A stretch of DNA of 64,000 nucleotides from Sphingobacteriales bacterium (GCA_027483645.1 JAIXUD010000011.1:114585-178584), one strand, 5' to 3'; shown: positions 1-8,492, counted from the stretch's first letter. Translations and numbers: made by a program. Notes: a model not told the origin generated them from the sequence alone.

Positions 1-764
1 GTGCACCAAACTTTAAGCGCAAAATGGCGCTGATAGCTAAGGTGCAGGATGAGATAGGACACGGTCACTTGCTTTATACCGCTTGCGAAACCCTTGGCAA
101 GCCCCGCGAGCAGATGATTAACGACCTGTTGAGCGGCAAAAGCAAGTACAGCAACGTGTTCAACTACCCGGCCGTAACTTGGGCCGATGTAACCGTTATC
201 GGCTTTTTGATTGATGCCGCCGCCATTGTAAACCAATTGGCGAATAGCAAAGGTTCTTACGGCCCATACTGCCGTGCACTGGAAAGGATTTGTGCCGAAG
301 AGGCGTTCCACTTAAAGCAAGGTCACGATGCTTTCGTATTCCTTGCCACTGGCACGCAACAACAGCGCGATATGCTACAAGCAGCGGTAAACCGTTGGTA
401 CAAACCCATTATCCACTTCTTCGGCCCAAGCGATAAAGAATCGGTACACAGCGAGCAGTTGATGCGATGGAAAGTGAAAATGGCTAGCAACGACGATATG
501 CGCAACCAGTTTTTCGACATGTATGTGCCGAAAGTGCGCGAGGTGGGCATCGATTTCCCTGACCCGAATTTGAAGAAAGACCCCGAGACCGGCAAATGGA
601 GCTTCAGCGACCCTGATTGGGACGAATTTTACGAAGTAATCAAAGGCAACGGCCCGTGCAATGCCGAGCGTCTTGCCGTTCGCAAATGGGCCGAAGAAAC
701 CGGCCTCTGGGTTCGCCAAGCGTTGGCTACGCCGTACACTAAGACTACAGTGCCGTTGGCGTAA
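1..764 (+). CDS. paaA: Phenylacetyl-CoA epoxygenase subunit PaaA (5' partial)
   Basis: Catalytic alpha subunit of the di-iron monooxygenase PaaABC(D)E, which epoxidises the ring of phenylacetyl-CoA in the cytoplasm (aerobic phenylacetate degradation). The reading frame is already open at base 3 (residues [10 protein letters not shown]) with no stop, so the N-terminal part lies outside the window; the ATG at 24 is internal. Visible family features are the [13 protein letters not shown] ferritin-like helix with the E..H metal-ligand pair, the second [11 protein letters not shown] ligand helix, and the C-terminal region ending near [11 protein letters not shown]. paaB, paaC and paaD follow on the same strand. 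The identity is secure; only the start is missing. Confidence 0.95.
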   Translation, partial: APNFKRKMALIAKVQDEIGHGHLLYTACETLGKPREQMINDLLSGKSKYSNVFNYPAVTWADVTVIGFLIDAAAIVNQLANSKGSYGPYCRALERICAEEAFHLKQGHDAFVFLATGTQQQRDMLQAAVNRWYKPIIHFFGPSDKESVHSEQLMRWKVKMASNDDMRNQFFDMYVPKVREVGIDFPDPNLKKDPETGKWSFSDPDWDEFYEVIKGNGPCNAERLAVRKWAEETGLWVRQALATPYTKTTVPLA

Positions 765-935
765 TTTGGTTGCACATAACACGGTACGCCCGAACGGGGC
801 ACAAGAATGTCAGGATAGGACCTTTTCGCCCTATTCACATAATACGAAAAAAAGTTCTAACCCGCTGTTAGAAAGTCCTGTGGAAGCGACCTGTTCGCTT
901 CTGCGGGATTAACGGGTTCAAAAAAACGGATAAAA

Positions 936-1313
936 GTGAGTGAAGAAAACAATTCCCTTGACCCGCGCATACAGCGGCTCGATTTGCCCCAAGGCGAAAG
1001 CACGGTAAAGCCCAACGAGTATTGGGGAACTTTTGAGGTATTTCTACAAGAAAAGCGCGGCAAACATCACCAGCACGTCGGCTCCCTACATGCACCAGAC
1101 CAAGATATGGCGCTCATTTTCGCCAAGGAGCAGTATGGCCGTCGCGGTAGGTGCGTAAACATGTGGGTAGTGAAGACCACTGACATCGTAGCTTTCCAAC
1201 TAGAAGACGAAGATATGTTCGCCACCACACCTGATAAAACGCACAGGGAAGCAGGGATTTACAAAGTGAGGGATAGGATACAGGAGTATCAAGAGAGACA
1301 AAAGAACGCGTAA
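936..1313 (+). CDS. paaB: Phenylacetyl-CoA epoxygenase subunit PaaB
   Basis: Small subunit (125 aa) of the phenylacetyl-CoA epoxygenase complex. It shows the family pattern of WGTFEVFLQEKRGKHHQHVG near residues 30-49, then DMALIFAKEQYGRRG and VNMWVV. The chosen start is a GTG. A run rich in A and G precedes it, and no in-frame ATG exists before the conserved domain. It lies 171 bp after paaA, an unusually long gap for a paa operon, and a palindromic repeat separates it from paaC. PaaB bridges subunits and has no catalytic metal site of its own; that is family knowledge. Confidence 0.93.
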   Translation: MSEENNSLDPRIQRLDLPQGESTVKPNEYWGTFEVFLQEKRGKHHQHVGSLHAPDQDMALIFAKEQYGRRGRCVNMWVVKTTDIVAFQLEDEDMFATTPDKTHREAGIYKVRDRIQEYQERQKNA

Positions 1314-1344
1314 GCCTACGTGGCCGTAATTTCAAACAACACCC

Positions 1345-1517
1345 GTCATTGCGAGGAACGACTTTCGAGCTTTTCGCGAGATTGGAGTGACGAAGCAATC
1401 CCTTGCCACTAAGCATGATTTATAATAAGCACAGAACTAATCACACAACACCGAAAACATAGGGATTGCCGCGTCACCTGCCTGCGCGAAAAGCTTGTCA
1501 GGTTCCTCGCAATGACG
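1345..1517. repeat. Long imperfect inverted repeat (REP/MITE-like) between paaB and paaC
   Basis: The left arm (about 1345-1403) begins GTCATTGCGAGGAACGA and ends GCAATCCCT. The right arm (about 1460-1517) is its imperfect reverse complement, starting AGGGATTGC and ending CCTCGCAATGACG. The core CTTTTCGCG is present in both arms. Roughly 55 bp of AT-rich sequence separates the arms. No ORF is inside, so this looks like a non-autonomous palindromic repeat. Motifs of the type GTCATTGCGAGGAACGAAGCAATCCC are, to my knowledge, widespread in environmental genomes. Confidence 0.8.
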
Positions 1518-1548
1518 CCCGACTTTTTGGTTTTATAAAGAAATAGAA

Positions 1549-2301
1549 ATGCAGAGCTTAAAAGACTTTCTATACACCATTGCCGACGACAACCTAATCC
1601 TCGGCCACCGAAACAGCGAATGGACCGGCCTAGGCCCCGTGCTTGAAGAGGACATCGCCTTCTCTAGTATGGCGCAGGATAAGGTGGGGCTGGCTTACCA
1701 GCTTTACCAATTGCTGCATACCGATATGGGTGAAGGCCACCCCGATAAGGTTGCTTTTAACCGCACGGAAACCCAGTTTAAGTGTTGCCACTTGGTGGAA
1801 TACCCCATCGGCGAATACGATTTTAGCCTGGTGCGCCACTTTTTGTTTGACCATGCAGCTTTTGCGCGGTTCGATATGCTTACCAAGTCGGCTTACCCGG
1901 CGTTGGCGCAGTTGTCGGTAAAGGTGCGTGGCGAGTTGAAGTACCATGTGCTGCACGCCGATACTTGGATGAAGAAACTCGGTAAAGGCACCGAAGAAAG
2001 CAAGGCCCGCATGCAAACCGCACTGAACGAGGCGTTCCCATTGGCCATGGGCATCTTCGAACCCGTTGATATGGAACAAGAGCTGATTCAACATGGTTAC
2101 TTTGAAGGGGAGGCCGTGTTGAAAGAGCGTTGGCTGGCGAGCATTGCCCCGGTGATTGAGGCAGCTGGATTGAAGCTGCCTGAAATAGTACACGACAAAA
2201 CCTCCTATGGCGGCCGTAAAGGCTACCATACCGAGTACCTTGCCCCACTCTTAAAAGAGATGACCGAGGTGTTCAGTATAGACCCAGAGGCGGAATGGTG
2301 A
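1549..2301 (+). CDS. paaC: Phenylacetyl-CoA epoxygenase subunit PaaC
   Basis: Structural ferritin-like subunit (250 aa) that pairs with PaaA in the epoxygenase core. Family signatures are NLILGHRNSEWTGLGPVLEEDIA at residues 15-37, then SSMAQDKVGLA, and the late ADTWMKKLGKG helix. PaaC has the ferritin-like fold but is regarded as non-catalytic. The ATG at 1549 directly precedes the conserved MQSLKDFLY start. Upstream is the long palindromic repeat and downstream a composite inverted repeat, so the gene is transcribed with paaB and paaD only if those repeats do not terminate transcription. Confidence 0.95.
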   Translation: MQSLKDFLYTIADDNLILGHRNSEWTGLGPVLEEDIAFSSMAQDKVGLAYQLYQLLHTDMGEGHPDKVAFNRTETQFKCCHLVEYPIGEYDFSLVRHFLFDHAAFARFDMLTKSAYPALAQLSVKVRGELKYHVLHADTWMKKLGKGTEESKARMQTALNEAFPLAMGIFEPVDMEQELIQHGYFEGEAVLKERWLASIAPVIEAAGLKLPEIVHDKTSYGGRKGYHTEYLAPLLKEMTEVFSIDPEAEW

Positions 2302-2304
2302 GTT

Positions 2305-2474
2305 CAAATGAGAAATAAGAAAGGTGAAATAAGAAATAGTATGATGTGTTAAACCACAAAGGACACAAAGTAAAGCACGAGAGACACAAGGATAAATCTA
2401 GTGCTCTTTGTGGTATTTTCTTAGTGTTCTTAGTGGTTAATCGAAACACGGATTTTCTTATTTCACATTTCATA
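2305..2474. repeat. Composite nested inverted repeat, outer arms built of 7-bp words
   Basis: The outer left arm (2305-2339) is a heptad array: CAAATGA, GAAATAA, GAAAGGT, GAAATAA, GAAATAG. The outer right arm (about 2450-2474) is the reverse complement of similar words (GAAATGT, GAAATAA, GAAAATC). Nested inside are inverted arms AACCACAAAGGACACAAAG (about 2351-2369) and CTTAGTGTTCTTAGTGGTT (about 2420-2438). It fills the gap between paaC and paaD and contains no ORF. Confidence 0.75.
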
Positions 2475-2489
2475 CCCCATATTTAAGCC

Positions 2490-2972
2490 ATGGCTACAGA
2501 AGCGCAGATTTTAATGGCCCTCCAAGAGGTGAAAGACCCCGAGATACCGGTTATCTCGGTGGTGGATTTGGGTATTATTACCAAGATTGAAGTAGGTGAG
2601 AATAACAGCGCCAAAGTAACCATGACGCCCACTTTCGTTGGCTGCCCCGCCATCAAGCACATGCAGCACGAAGTGCAAATAGCCGTGGAAGCACTAGGTT
2701 TTGATACCGTGGAAGTAGTAGTGGATTATACCACCCCTTGGAACTCCAACATGGTTTCGGAACGTGGCTTGCAGCAACTTAAAGATTTCCGCCTATCGCC
2801 ACCCAAGCGCCATTGCGGCACCATCAGCATGGCCGATTTGGAGAACGCTCAGTGCCCCAACTGTTTCGGCCACAACACTACCTTGCTATCCCCTTTTGGC
2901 CCCACGCTTTGCCGCGCCATGTTTAAGTGTAATAATTGCGGCGAGGGGTTTGAGCAGTTTAAGGCGGTGTGA
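2490..2972 (+). CDS. paaD: PaaD, Fe-S maturation factor of phenylacetyl-CoA epoxygenase
   Basis: 160 aa. The N-terminal MIP18/DUF59 domain (about 5-90) contains VKDPEIPVISVVDLGII and the family Cys in FVGCPAI. The C-terminal zinc-ribbon-like part has CPNCFGHNTTLLSPFGPTLC and FKCNNCGEGFEQFK, giving four to five cysteines in CxxC pairs. PaaD proteins are thought to help build or insert the Fe-S centre of the reductase subunit PaaE. paaE itself is not in the window. The ATG at 2490 is the only plausible start. Confidence 0.94.
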   Translation: MATEAQILMALQEVKDPEIPVISVVDLGIITKIEVGENNSAKVTMTPTFVGCPAIKHMQHEVQIAVEALGFDTVEVVVDYTTPWNSNMVSERGLQQLKDFRLSPPKRHCGTISMADLENAQCPNCFGHNTTLLSPFGPTLCRAMFKCNNCGEGFEQFKAV

Positions 2973-3008
2973 TATTTAAACCACTCGAACGGCGCTATAC
3001 AGCGGGTA

Positions 3009-3737
3009 ATGTTAACCAAAATGAACATTCTAAACTTTGACACCCATAGAGGGCTGTATCTATTTGACCTAACGGAGCTGGAAACCGAATTGCATAGTCA
3101 TCCTGCTATCGAAATCATAGTTGCTTCAACAGGAAATTTTTCATTTTCAACGGCTGAGCATCATTATGAAAAGGTAACTTTTGCAGTAGTGGATAGAAAT
3201 GTGGCTCATAAAATCTCAATCAATGCAAACAGTTCGGTTAGAATGGCAATGATTGAATATCACGACCTCTTGGTTATCGGAAAGCTTTCAGTAAACGGCT
3301 TCCTGCTAGATAATGGCCATTGTTGCCAAACGGATGTAAGTAACCACCTAAAATTACTTACTGATTTAGTGTCGATACTTGCGGATGCAGAAATGATGCA
3401 AAACTATGACAGCAGAGTGATTGATGTTATCCTTTTAATGGGGAGCAACAACATCGAGTATAAACAGATGATGCACTTGATAACACAAGCGGTAGGCTTA
3501 TCAGAAAGTAGGATATCCCATCTATTTAAAGTCAATGTTGGGGTATCATTAAAACGATATCTCATCTGGAATAAGTTGAAGCTAACCATCAAAAACCATT
3601 TGAGCAAAGAAGAGGATTTGTTTGCATCCCTTTATAGGGCAGGTTTTTATGACCAACCGCACTTTATCAGAAGTTTCAAAGCAATGCTAGGTATAAGCCC
3701 GGCCAAGGCATACAATAGCAGAATGTTACAATCTTAA
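3009..3737 (+). CDS. AraC-family transcriptional regulator
   Basis: 242 aa. The N-terminal two thirds are cupin-like (beta-rich, with LHSHPAIEIIVASTGNFSF near residues 28-46), the usual effector-binding part. The C-terminal 90 residues form the double helix-turn-helix: LSESRISHLFKVNVGVSLKR and SLYRAGFYDQPHFIRSFKAM, then GISPAKAYN. The effector is unknown. It lies 37 bp after paaD on the same strand, so a role in phenylacetate control is possible but unproven. An alternative start is the ATG at 3021. The sequence looks more AT-rich than paaABCD, so it may be an acquired neighbour. Confidence 0.85.
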   Translation: MLTKMNILNFDTHRGLYLFDLTELETELHSHPAIEIIVASTGNFSFSTAEHHYEKVTFAVVDRNVAHKISINANSSVRMAMIEYHDLLVIGKLSVNGFLLDNGHCCQTDVSNHLKLLTDLVSILADAEMMQNYDSRVIDVILLMGSNNIEYKQMMHLITQAVGLSESRISHLFKVNVGVSLKRYLIWNKLKLTIKNHLSKEEDLFASLYRAGFYDQPHFIRSFKAMLGISPAKAYNSRMLQS

Positions 3738-3752
3738 TTGCGTCCGCCCTTA

Positions 3753-3760
3753 TACCTTTG
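3753..3760 (+). promoter_or_regulatory. Putative Bacteroidota -7 box (TACCTTTG)
   Basis: Matches the Bacteroidota sigma-70 -7 consensus TAnnTTTG, 26 bp upstream of the GNAT gene start at 3786. I see no convincing -33 TTG at the usual 17-20 bp distance. Confidence 0.5.
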
Positions 3761-3785
3761 CCGGGCAACCAAAAAATAACGCATC

Positions 3786-4250
3786 ATGTCAACTATTAGA
3801 AAAGTTATAGCTCAGGATTTAAGCCAATTGAAAGCGGTAATTGATTCTACCGAAATGTTTCCATCTGAGTTATTGGATGAAATGCTTTCCGACTATTTAA
3901 CCAACAAAGACTCGAAAGACATTTGGCTAACCCAAGTAGTAGATGGGCGGCCCATAGCGGTGGCATATTGCGCACCTGAAAGAATGACCGAAGGCACTTA
4001 CAATCTGTATTTGATAGCGGTTCACAAAGATTTGCAAGGCCAAGGCATCGGATCGGCAATAATGCAACACATCGAAAATTTGTTAAATGAAAAAGGGGAA
4101 CGTATACTACTGGTGGAAACTTCAGGGCTATCCGAATTTGAGCTAACCAGGCAGTTTTATGATAAGTGCAACTACAACAGAGAAGCCCGAATAAGAGACT
4201 TTTATAAAGAAGGCGAGGATAAAATAGTGTTCTGGAAGAAATTGAACTGA
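3786..4250 (+). CDS. GNAT-family N-acetyltransferase
   Basis: 154 aa. GNAT fold with the acetyl-CoA-binding motif A near residues 78-95 (LIAVHKDLQGQGIGSAIMQH, carrying the Q/RxxGxG/A signature QGQGIG), followed by VETSGLSEFELTRQFYDKCNY, the typical motif B region. The substrate cannot be predicted. It has its own -7-like box at 3753 and converges on the DUF1801 gene. The ATG at 3786 is well placed relative to the domain. Confidence 0.85.
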   Translation: MSTIRKVIAQDLSQLKAVIDSTEMFPSELLDEMLSDYLTNKDSKDIWLTQVVDGRPIAVAYCAPERMTEGTYNLYLIAVHKDLQGQGIGSAIMQHIENLLNEKGERILLVETSGLSEFELTRQFYDKCNYNREARIRDFYKEGEDKIVFWKKLN

Positions 4251-4315
4251 ACCGGTAGCTTTTGCGGCGATGGATTTAAAGAGGTGTAGACTTTAATTAC
4301 GGAGATTAAGAAGAA

Positions 4316-4648
4316 TTATTTCGCCGCAGCCTTAAACCATTCAACCATCAACTCCCTATCAATATCCGCCACCTTCTTAATCTTGATGTGGCGCATGTCT
4401 TTGCCGGTGCCTTCCAGCAGTCCTTTCGGGTCGTTTAGCTTACTGGCATCGTTAAAACCGAGATTTACATGGTTCTTGTTAGCCAACAAATACGCAAATG
4501 AGGTATGGGTGCTAAAAATGGGGCGGCTCCACTTAAAGCTTTCCTCCACTTGGGACACGGCCTCGTGAAGTAGTTGGCGCAGCTCATGCATAATCTGCTT
4601 ATGCTCTTCGGGAGCTTCGTTGATGTATTGGGTTACTTGCTCATTCAT
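4316..4648 (-). CDS. DUF1801 (YdhG-like) protein
   Basis: 110 aa, short for the family. The N-terminal part (VTQYINEAPEEHKQIMHELRQLL) and the central FKWSRPIFSTHTSFAYLLANKNHVNLGFNDA match the DUF1801 pattern, in which a conserved W..P and the F..GF stretch define a small alpha/beta domain. Molecular function is unknown. The start at 4648 is an ATG with no better upstream choice. The gene converges with the GNAT gene. Confidence 0.8.
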   Translation of the reverse strand: MNEQVTQYINEAPEEHKQIMHELRQLLHEAVSQVEESFKWSRPIFSTHTSFAYLLANKNHVNLGFNDASKLNDPKGLLEGTGKDMRHIKIKKVADIDRELMVEWFKAAAK

Positions 4649-4663
4649 AATGTTTGTTTTAGC

Positions 4664-4708
4664 GAGCCAAAGGCTCTATGACTCAAGCACCACGCGACTG
4701 GAGTCGCG
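4664..4708. repeat. Two short perfect hairpins upstream of the DUF1801 gene
   Basis: Hairpin 1 is GAGCC-AAA-GGCTC (4664-4676). Hairpin 2 is CGCGACT-GG-AGTCGCG (4693-4708). Both stems are perfect. They sit just upstream of the DUF1801 start on the minus strand and end before the SH3 protein, so they may be a small REP-type element. No T-run follows either, which argues against a terminator. Confidence 0.5.
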
Positions 4709-4803
4709 GGTGAACCAGGGTTTGTATCCGTTATATTCCGTCTCTTCGGTTGTTAAAAATAATAAACCACGGCGAGCACGGAAAAAGGCACGGAAAATAG
4801 TAA

Positions 4804-5547
4804 CTTTATTTTAAGCAAAGGGTTGTTATTATCACCTTTTTAATCTTATTCACACTAGCATCGTTCGCCCAAACCAAAGGCGATACCCTTTATGTCGCCG
4901 CCCACAGTGGTCTCAACCTGCGCAGCGAAGCGGGCACCAAAGCTGCTAAACTAGCCGCCATCCCCAAAGAGGGGCAAGTAATTGTTTTGGCTGATGTGGA
5001 TAGCACTCTTGCTTATTCAGTTACCGAGTTTGCGGGGTTTAGCATTAAGGGTTTTTGGGTGGAGGTGGATTATAAGGGGCAAGTAGGGTACGTGTTCTCG
5101 GGGTATTTGAGTGGGTTTGTACCCGGGTCGTTAATTACTTATTCTAACAATGAAGCTTACCATGAAGACTTCATCGATTACCTCTTGCACAATTATGCCG
5201 GCGATTTAAGACCTATAAATTATGGCAATGTACCTGATACCTGCATCAGTAATTGGTCAACTAACTTTGCCAACGGCATTACCTACTTTACCGAAGGTGC
5301 TTGTAGCGAGGGCAACAGTTTTACTGTTAATACCATTGAATTTGAAAATCACGCTTTGCAAGAGGTATATTTATTGTTTTTAATGTTGCAAGAACTAACG
5401 GGGGATGCTATTTGGAACAAAGAGAAAAAAGCCATTAATTGCTTCGTACCAATTAGTAATGAAGGTCCCGGCGCGGACATTGGTTGCGAATACGAAATTT
5501 ACCAAAAGGGTAATAAGGTTGTAATGCGACGTTATTGCAGCTGTTAA
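4804..5547 (+). CDS. Secreted SH3-domain protein, start codon not identifiable
   Basis: The open frame runs from 4804 and encodes KQRVVIITFLILFTLASFAQ, a clear signal peptide with a cleavage site after SFA. It is followed by a bacterial SH3 domain (DTLYVAAHSGLNLRSEAG, then a hydrophobic core through about 5110, VGYVFSGYLSGFV). The remainder, about 150 residues ending in CSC, is unrecognised. No ATG, GTG or TTG precedes the SH3 domain in frame; the first is a TTG at 4987, inside the domain. The real start is therefore a rare codon (for example ATT at 4828), was lost by mutation, or reflects a sequence error. The stop at 4801 limits the frame. Confidence 0.6.
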   Translation, partial: LYFKQRVVIITFLILFTLASFAQTKGDTLYVAAHSGLNLRSEAGTKAAKLAAIPKEGQVIVLADVDSTLAYSVTEFAGFSIKGFWVEVDYKGQVGYVFSGYLSGFVPGSLITYSNNEAYHEDFIDYLLHNYAGDLRPINYGNVPDTCISNWSTNFANGITYFTEGACSEGNSFTVNTIEFENHALQEVYLLFLMLQELTGDAIWNKEKKAINCFVPISNEGPGADIGCEYEIYQKGNKVVMRRYCSC

Positions 5548-5558
5548 TTGCAGTTTGG

Positions 5559-7064
5559 CTAATTAATAAGCCGGTTAATACCCCTGCCCCTCAAAAACCC
5601 CACCGTCGCCTCCATATCCTTGTACAGCTCCCTATCCTGTGCATTGAAGGTAACCACGGCGCGGTAGTCGGCACGTAGCTTTTCGATGCGGGGGCTGCTG
5701 AGTATCGGCTTGCGGAAGTCGAGCGCTTGCATGGCGGTAAGCAGCTCAATGGCAAGGATGCGCTCGGTGTTCTCGGCTACTTGGTAGGCTTGCACGGCGG
5801 CGTTGGCACCCATGCTTACGTGGTCTTCTTGCCCGGCGCTGCTGGGTATGCTGTCTATTGATGCTGGGCTACACAACTGCTTGCTTCGGCTTACCAATGA
5901 TGCTGCCGTATACTGTGGTATCATCAGGCCAGAGTTAAGGCCTTCTTCCGCCGCCAAGAAGCGCGGCAGGCCACGGCTGCCCGATATGAGTTGATACGTG
6001 CGCCTTTCTGAAATGGAGCCATATTCTGCCAAAGCCAGCTTTAGGTAATCCAGCGCCAAAGCCAGCGGCTGTCCATGGAAGTTGCCGCCTGATAGTATCT
6101 CGTCTTCTTCAGGGAAAATGAGCGGGTTATCGGTTACTGAGTTGATTTCGGTCTCGAACACCTGCGCCACATGTTGCACCACATCCACGCTGGCACCGTG
6201 TACTTGTGGTATGCAGCGAAACGAGTAAGGGTCTTGCACGTAAGGCTTATGCTTTTCGGCAATCGCGCTGCCTTCGCGCCATTCGCGGATGTGCTGCGCT
6301 GCCATTGCTTGACCAGAAAAAGGCCGTACTTGGTGTATGAGAGTGTGGAAAGATTCGGTTTTAGCATCAAAAGCATCCAATGATACGGCCGCTATCATGT
6401 TGGCGTTGGCTGTGAGGCGTTTTGCCAGCAGCAGGGTTTCCACCCCATAAGCCGCCATAAACTGCGTGCCGTTCAGTAGCGCTAGTCCTTCTTTGGCTTT
6501 CAGTGTGAGCGGCTGTAATCGCTCGGCTTTCAAGGCTTCGGAAGATGCGACGGTTTGCCCATTGTAGTATACTTCTCCACGGCCAATTAATGGCAAGCTC
6601 AAGTGCGCCAGCGGTGCCAAATCGCCCGAAGCGCCCAACGAGCCCTGCTCATAGATAACGGGGATAATATCTTTGTTATAAAGCTCCAGCAACCGTTCTA
6701 CCACTACCACCCGCACACCCGAATGGCCGAGGCCCAGGGCATGTGCCTTGAGTAACAGCATTAGTTTGATGATGGGTTTCGGCACCAGCGCCCCGATGCC
6801 GCACGAGTGGCTCAGTACCAGGTTCTCCTGTAGTTGCTCAATCTGGCTCTTGTCGATGGCAATATCGCACATACTTCCAAAGCCCGTGTTGATGCCGTAG
6901 TATAGATTATCCGTGTCGCGCAGCTTGCCCTCTAGATACTCGCGGCACTTGGTAATGCGCTCGCGTGCCTCATCGGCTAGTACCAAATGGTGTGGCTCTG
7001 CCAACAGCGCTCGTAGCTGCTGCATGGTCAACGGACCGGCACCTATATGGAAGGGTTTGCTCAT
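5559..7064 (-). CDS. hutH: Histidine ammonia-lyase
   Basis: 501 aa, normal length. It deaminates L-histidine to trans-urocanate, the first step of histidine degradation. The MIO cofactor triad Ala145-Ser146-Gly147 lies in GSLGASGDLAPLAHLSL; NTGFGS (about 59-64), LVLSHSCGIG (about 83-91) and SIPSSAGQEDHVSMG are also present. Because the MIO family includes tyrosine ammonia-lyases of Bacteroidota, substrate choice is not absolute, but the SSAGQEDHVSMG block is HutH-like. Its ATG overlaps the hisS stop by 4 bases (ATGA), so translation is coupled. No other hut genes are nearby. Confidence 0.9.
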   Translation of the reverse strand: MSKPFHIGAGPLTMQQLRALLAEPHHLVLADEARERITKCREYLEGKLRDTDNLYYGINTGFGSMCDIAIDKSQIEQLQENLVLSHSCGIGALVPKPIIKLMLLLKAHALGLGHSGVRVVVVERLLELYNKDIIPVIYEQGSLGASGDLAPLAHLSLPLIGRGEVYYNGQTVASSEALKAERLQPLTLKAKEGLALLNGTQFMAAYGVETLLLAKRLTANANMIAAVSLDAFDAKTESFHTLIHQVRPFSGQAMAAQHIREWREGSAIAEKHKPYVQDPYSFRCIPQVHGASVDVVQHVAQVFETEINSVTDNPLIFPEEDEILSGGNFHGQPLALALDYLKLALAEYGSISERRTYQLISGSRGLPRFLAAEEGLNSGLMIPQYTAASLVSRSKQLCSPASIDSIPSSAGQEDHVSMGANAAVQAYQVAENTERILAIELLTAMQALDFRKPILSSPRIEKLRADYRAVVTFNAQDRELYKDMEATVGFLRGRGINRLIN

Positions 7065-8428
7065 GCTTCTTGTTTCAACAAGATAACCAATTGTTCTATG
7101 TTGAGCTCGTTTTGCTCACCGGTTATCATGTTCTTCACGGTCAGTTTTTGGCGCTTTACTTCTTCTTCGCCTACAAAAATCACATAGTGTACGTTCTTAG
7201 CGTTGGCATATTTCATCTGCTTGGCCATCTTATCGTCGCTGGGGAACAGCTCTGCGCTAATGTCGGCCATGTGCAGCTTTTGCAGGTAGCCAAACGCCGC
7301 CTTCTCAAACTCGCCACCAAAGTTGATAAATAGCGCCGTAGTAGCCTGTGTAACATCGGGCGGGAACAGGTTCAACTCTTCCAGCACGTCGTAAATGCGC
7401 TCTGCGCCAAACGAGATACCCACCCCCGAAACGCCGTTCAGGCCGAACATACCGGTAAGGTTATCGTACCGACCGCCGCCGCCGATGCTGCCCATTTCCA
7501 CACCTACCGCCTTCACTTCGAAGATGGTACCGGTGTAGTAGTTCAGTCCACGGGCAAGGGTGAGGTCAAACTCTACCTTGGCGCGGTAAAGGTGTGCTAT
7601 CTCCAAGTAATTAAACAGCATCTCCATCTCGGCTACGCCTTGTAGCCCAGTCTGGGAGTGCTTTAAGTGCTCCTTTACCTTAGCCAGCTTTTCCTTGTTC
7701 TCTAAGCCTTGGCTTTCTATAAAAAAGTGCATCACCTCAGGGTTGATGCCACGGGTTACCAACTCTTTCGTTACGCCCTCAATACCTATCTTATCTAGCT
7801 TATCAATAGCTACAGTTAGGTGTACCAGTTGGTCACTTACGCCCGCCACTTCGGCTAGGCCAGCCAATAGCTTGCGGTTGTTGATTTTGATAATTACCTC
7901 TAGGCCCAGCTTAGTAAATACCTCATCGTATATCTGTGTCAGCTCTGCTTCGTTCAGCAGGCTGTTGGTGCCCACCACATCGGCATCGCATTGGTAAAAC
8001 TCCCGGTAGCGACCCTTCTGTGGCCTATCGGCACGCCATACGGGCTGTATCTGGTAACGCTTGAAGGGGAAGGCAATATCGTTCTGGTTCATCACCACGA
8101 ATCTTGCAAAAGGTATGGTGAGATCATACCGCAAACCCTTGCCACTAATGGCAAACGACAGCTTCTTGGCATCCTTGCTCTCGTATACATCAGGCTTCAC
8201 GTCTTTCAGGTAGTCGCCACTATCCAGCACTTTAAACAGCAGTTGGTCGCCCTCCTCACCGTATTTGCCGGTGAGGGTTTCCAGGTTCTCCATAGTTGGC
8301 GTTTCCAGTGGCTGGTAGCCAAACTTTTCGAACACCTTGCGGATGGTGCCGAAGATGTAGTTGCGCTTATAAACCTCCTTCGGCCCGAAATCGCGGGTGC
8401 CCTTGGGGATAGAGGGTTTTACTTTCAT
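7061..8428 (-). CDS. hisS: Histidyl-tRNA synthetase
   Basis: Class II aminoacyl-tRNA synthetase, 455 aa from the ATG at 8428. That start is preferred over an upstream one because MKVKPSIPKGTRDFGP is the family N-terminus. Seen are motif 2 (DRPQKGRYREFYQCDADVVG), the histidine-specific LARGLNYYTGTIFEV, motif 3 (GIGGGGRYDNL-like, then GVGISFGAERI) and a C-terminal anticodon-binding domain of about 90 residues. It is first in a two-gene unit with hutH. Upstream on the minus strand are a TATCTTTG -7 box (8492-8485) and a heptad repeat array. Confidence 0.95.
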   Translation of the reverse strand: MKVKPSIPKGTRDFGPKEVYKRNYIFGTIRKVFEKFGYQPLETPTMENLETLTGKYGEEGDQLLFKVLDSGDYLKDVKPDVYESKDAKKLSFAISGKGLRYDLTIPFARFVVMNQNDIAFPFKRYQIQPVWRADRPQKGRYREFYQCDADVVGTNSLLNEAELTQIYDEVFTKLGLEVIIKINNRKLLAGLAEVAGVSDQLVHLTVAIDKLDKIGIEGVTKELVTRGINPEVMHFFIESQGLENKEKLAKVKEHLKHSQTGLQGVAEMEMLFNYLEIAHLYRAKVEFDLTLARGLNYYTGTIFEVKAVGVEMGSIGGGGRYDNLTGMFGLNGVSGVGISFGAERIYDVLEELNLFPPDVTQATTALFINFGGEFEKAAFGYLQKLHMADISAELFPSDDKMAKQMKYANAKNVHYVIFVGEEEVKRQKLTVKNMITGEQNELNIEQLVILLKQEA

Positions 8429-8442
8429 TGTGTTGAGTAAAC

Positions 8443-8477
8443 TAGGAATTAGGAATGAGCAGCTAGACAATAGCTAG
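8443..8477. repeat. Heptad repeat array in the hisS leader
   Basis: Five consecutive 7-bp words: TAGGAAT, TAGGAAT, GAGCAGC, TAGACAA, TAGCTAG. The array lies between the hisS ATG (8428) and the -7 box at 8485-8492, with exactly 7 bp separating array and box. Confidence 0.6.
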
Positions 8478-8484
8478 CAGCCTT

Positions 8485-8492
8485 CAAAGATA
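8485..8492 (-). promoter_or_regulatory. Putative -7 box (TATCTTTG) of hisS-hutH
   Basis: Exact match to TAnnTTTG on the minus strand, 57 bp upstream of the hisS ATG. The -33 element is not obvious. Confidence 0.6.
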
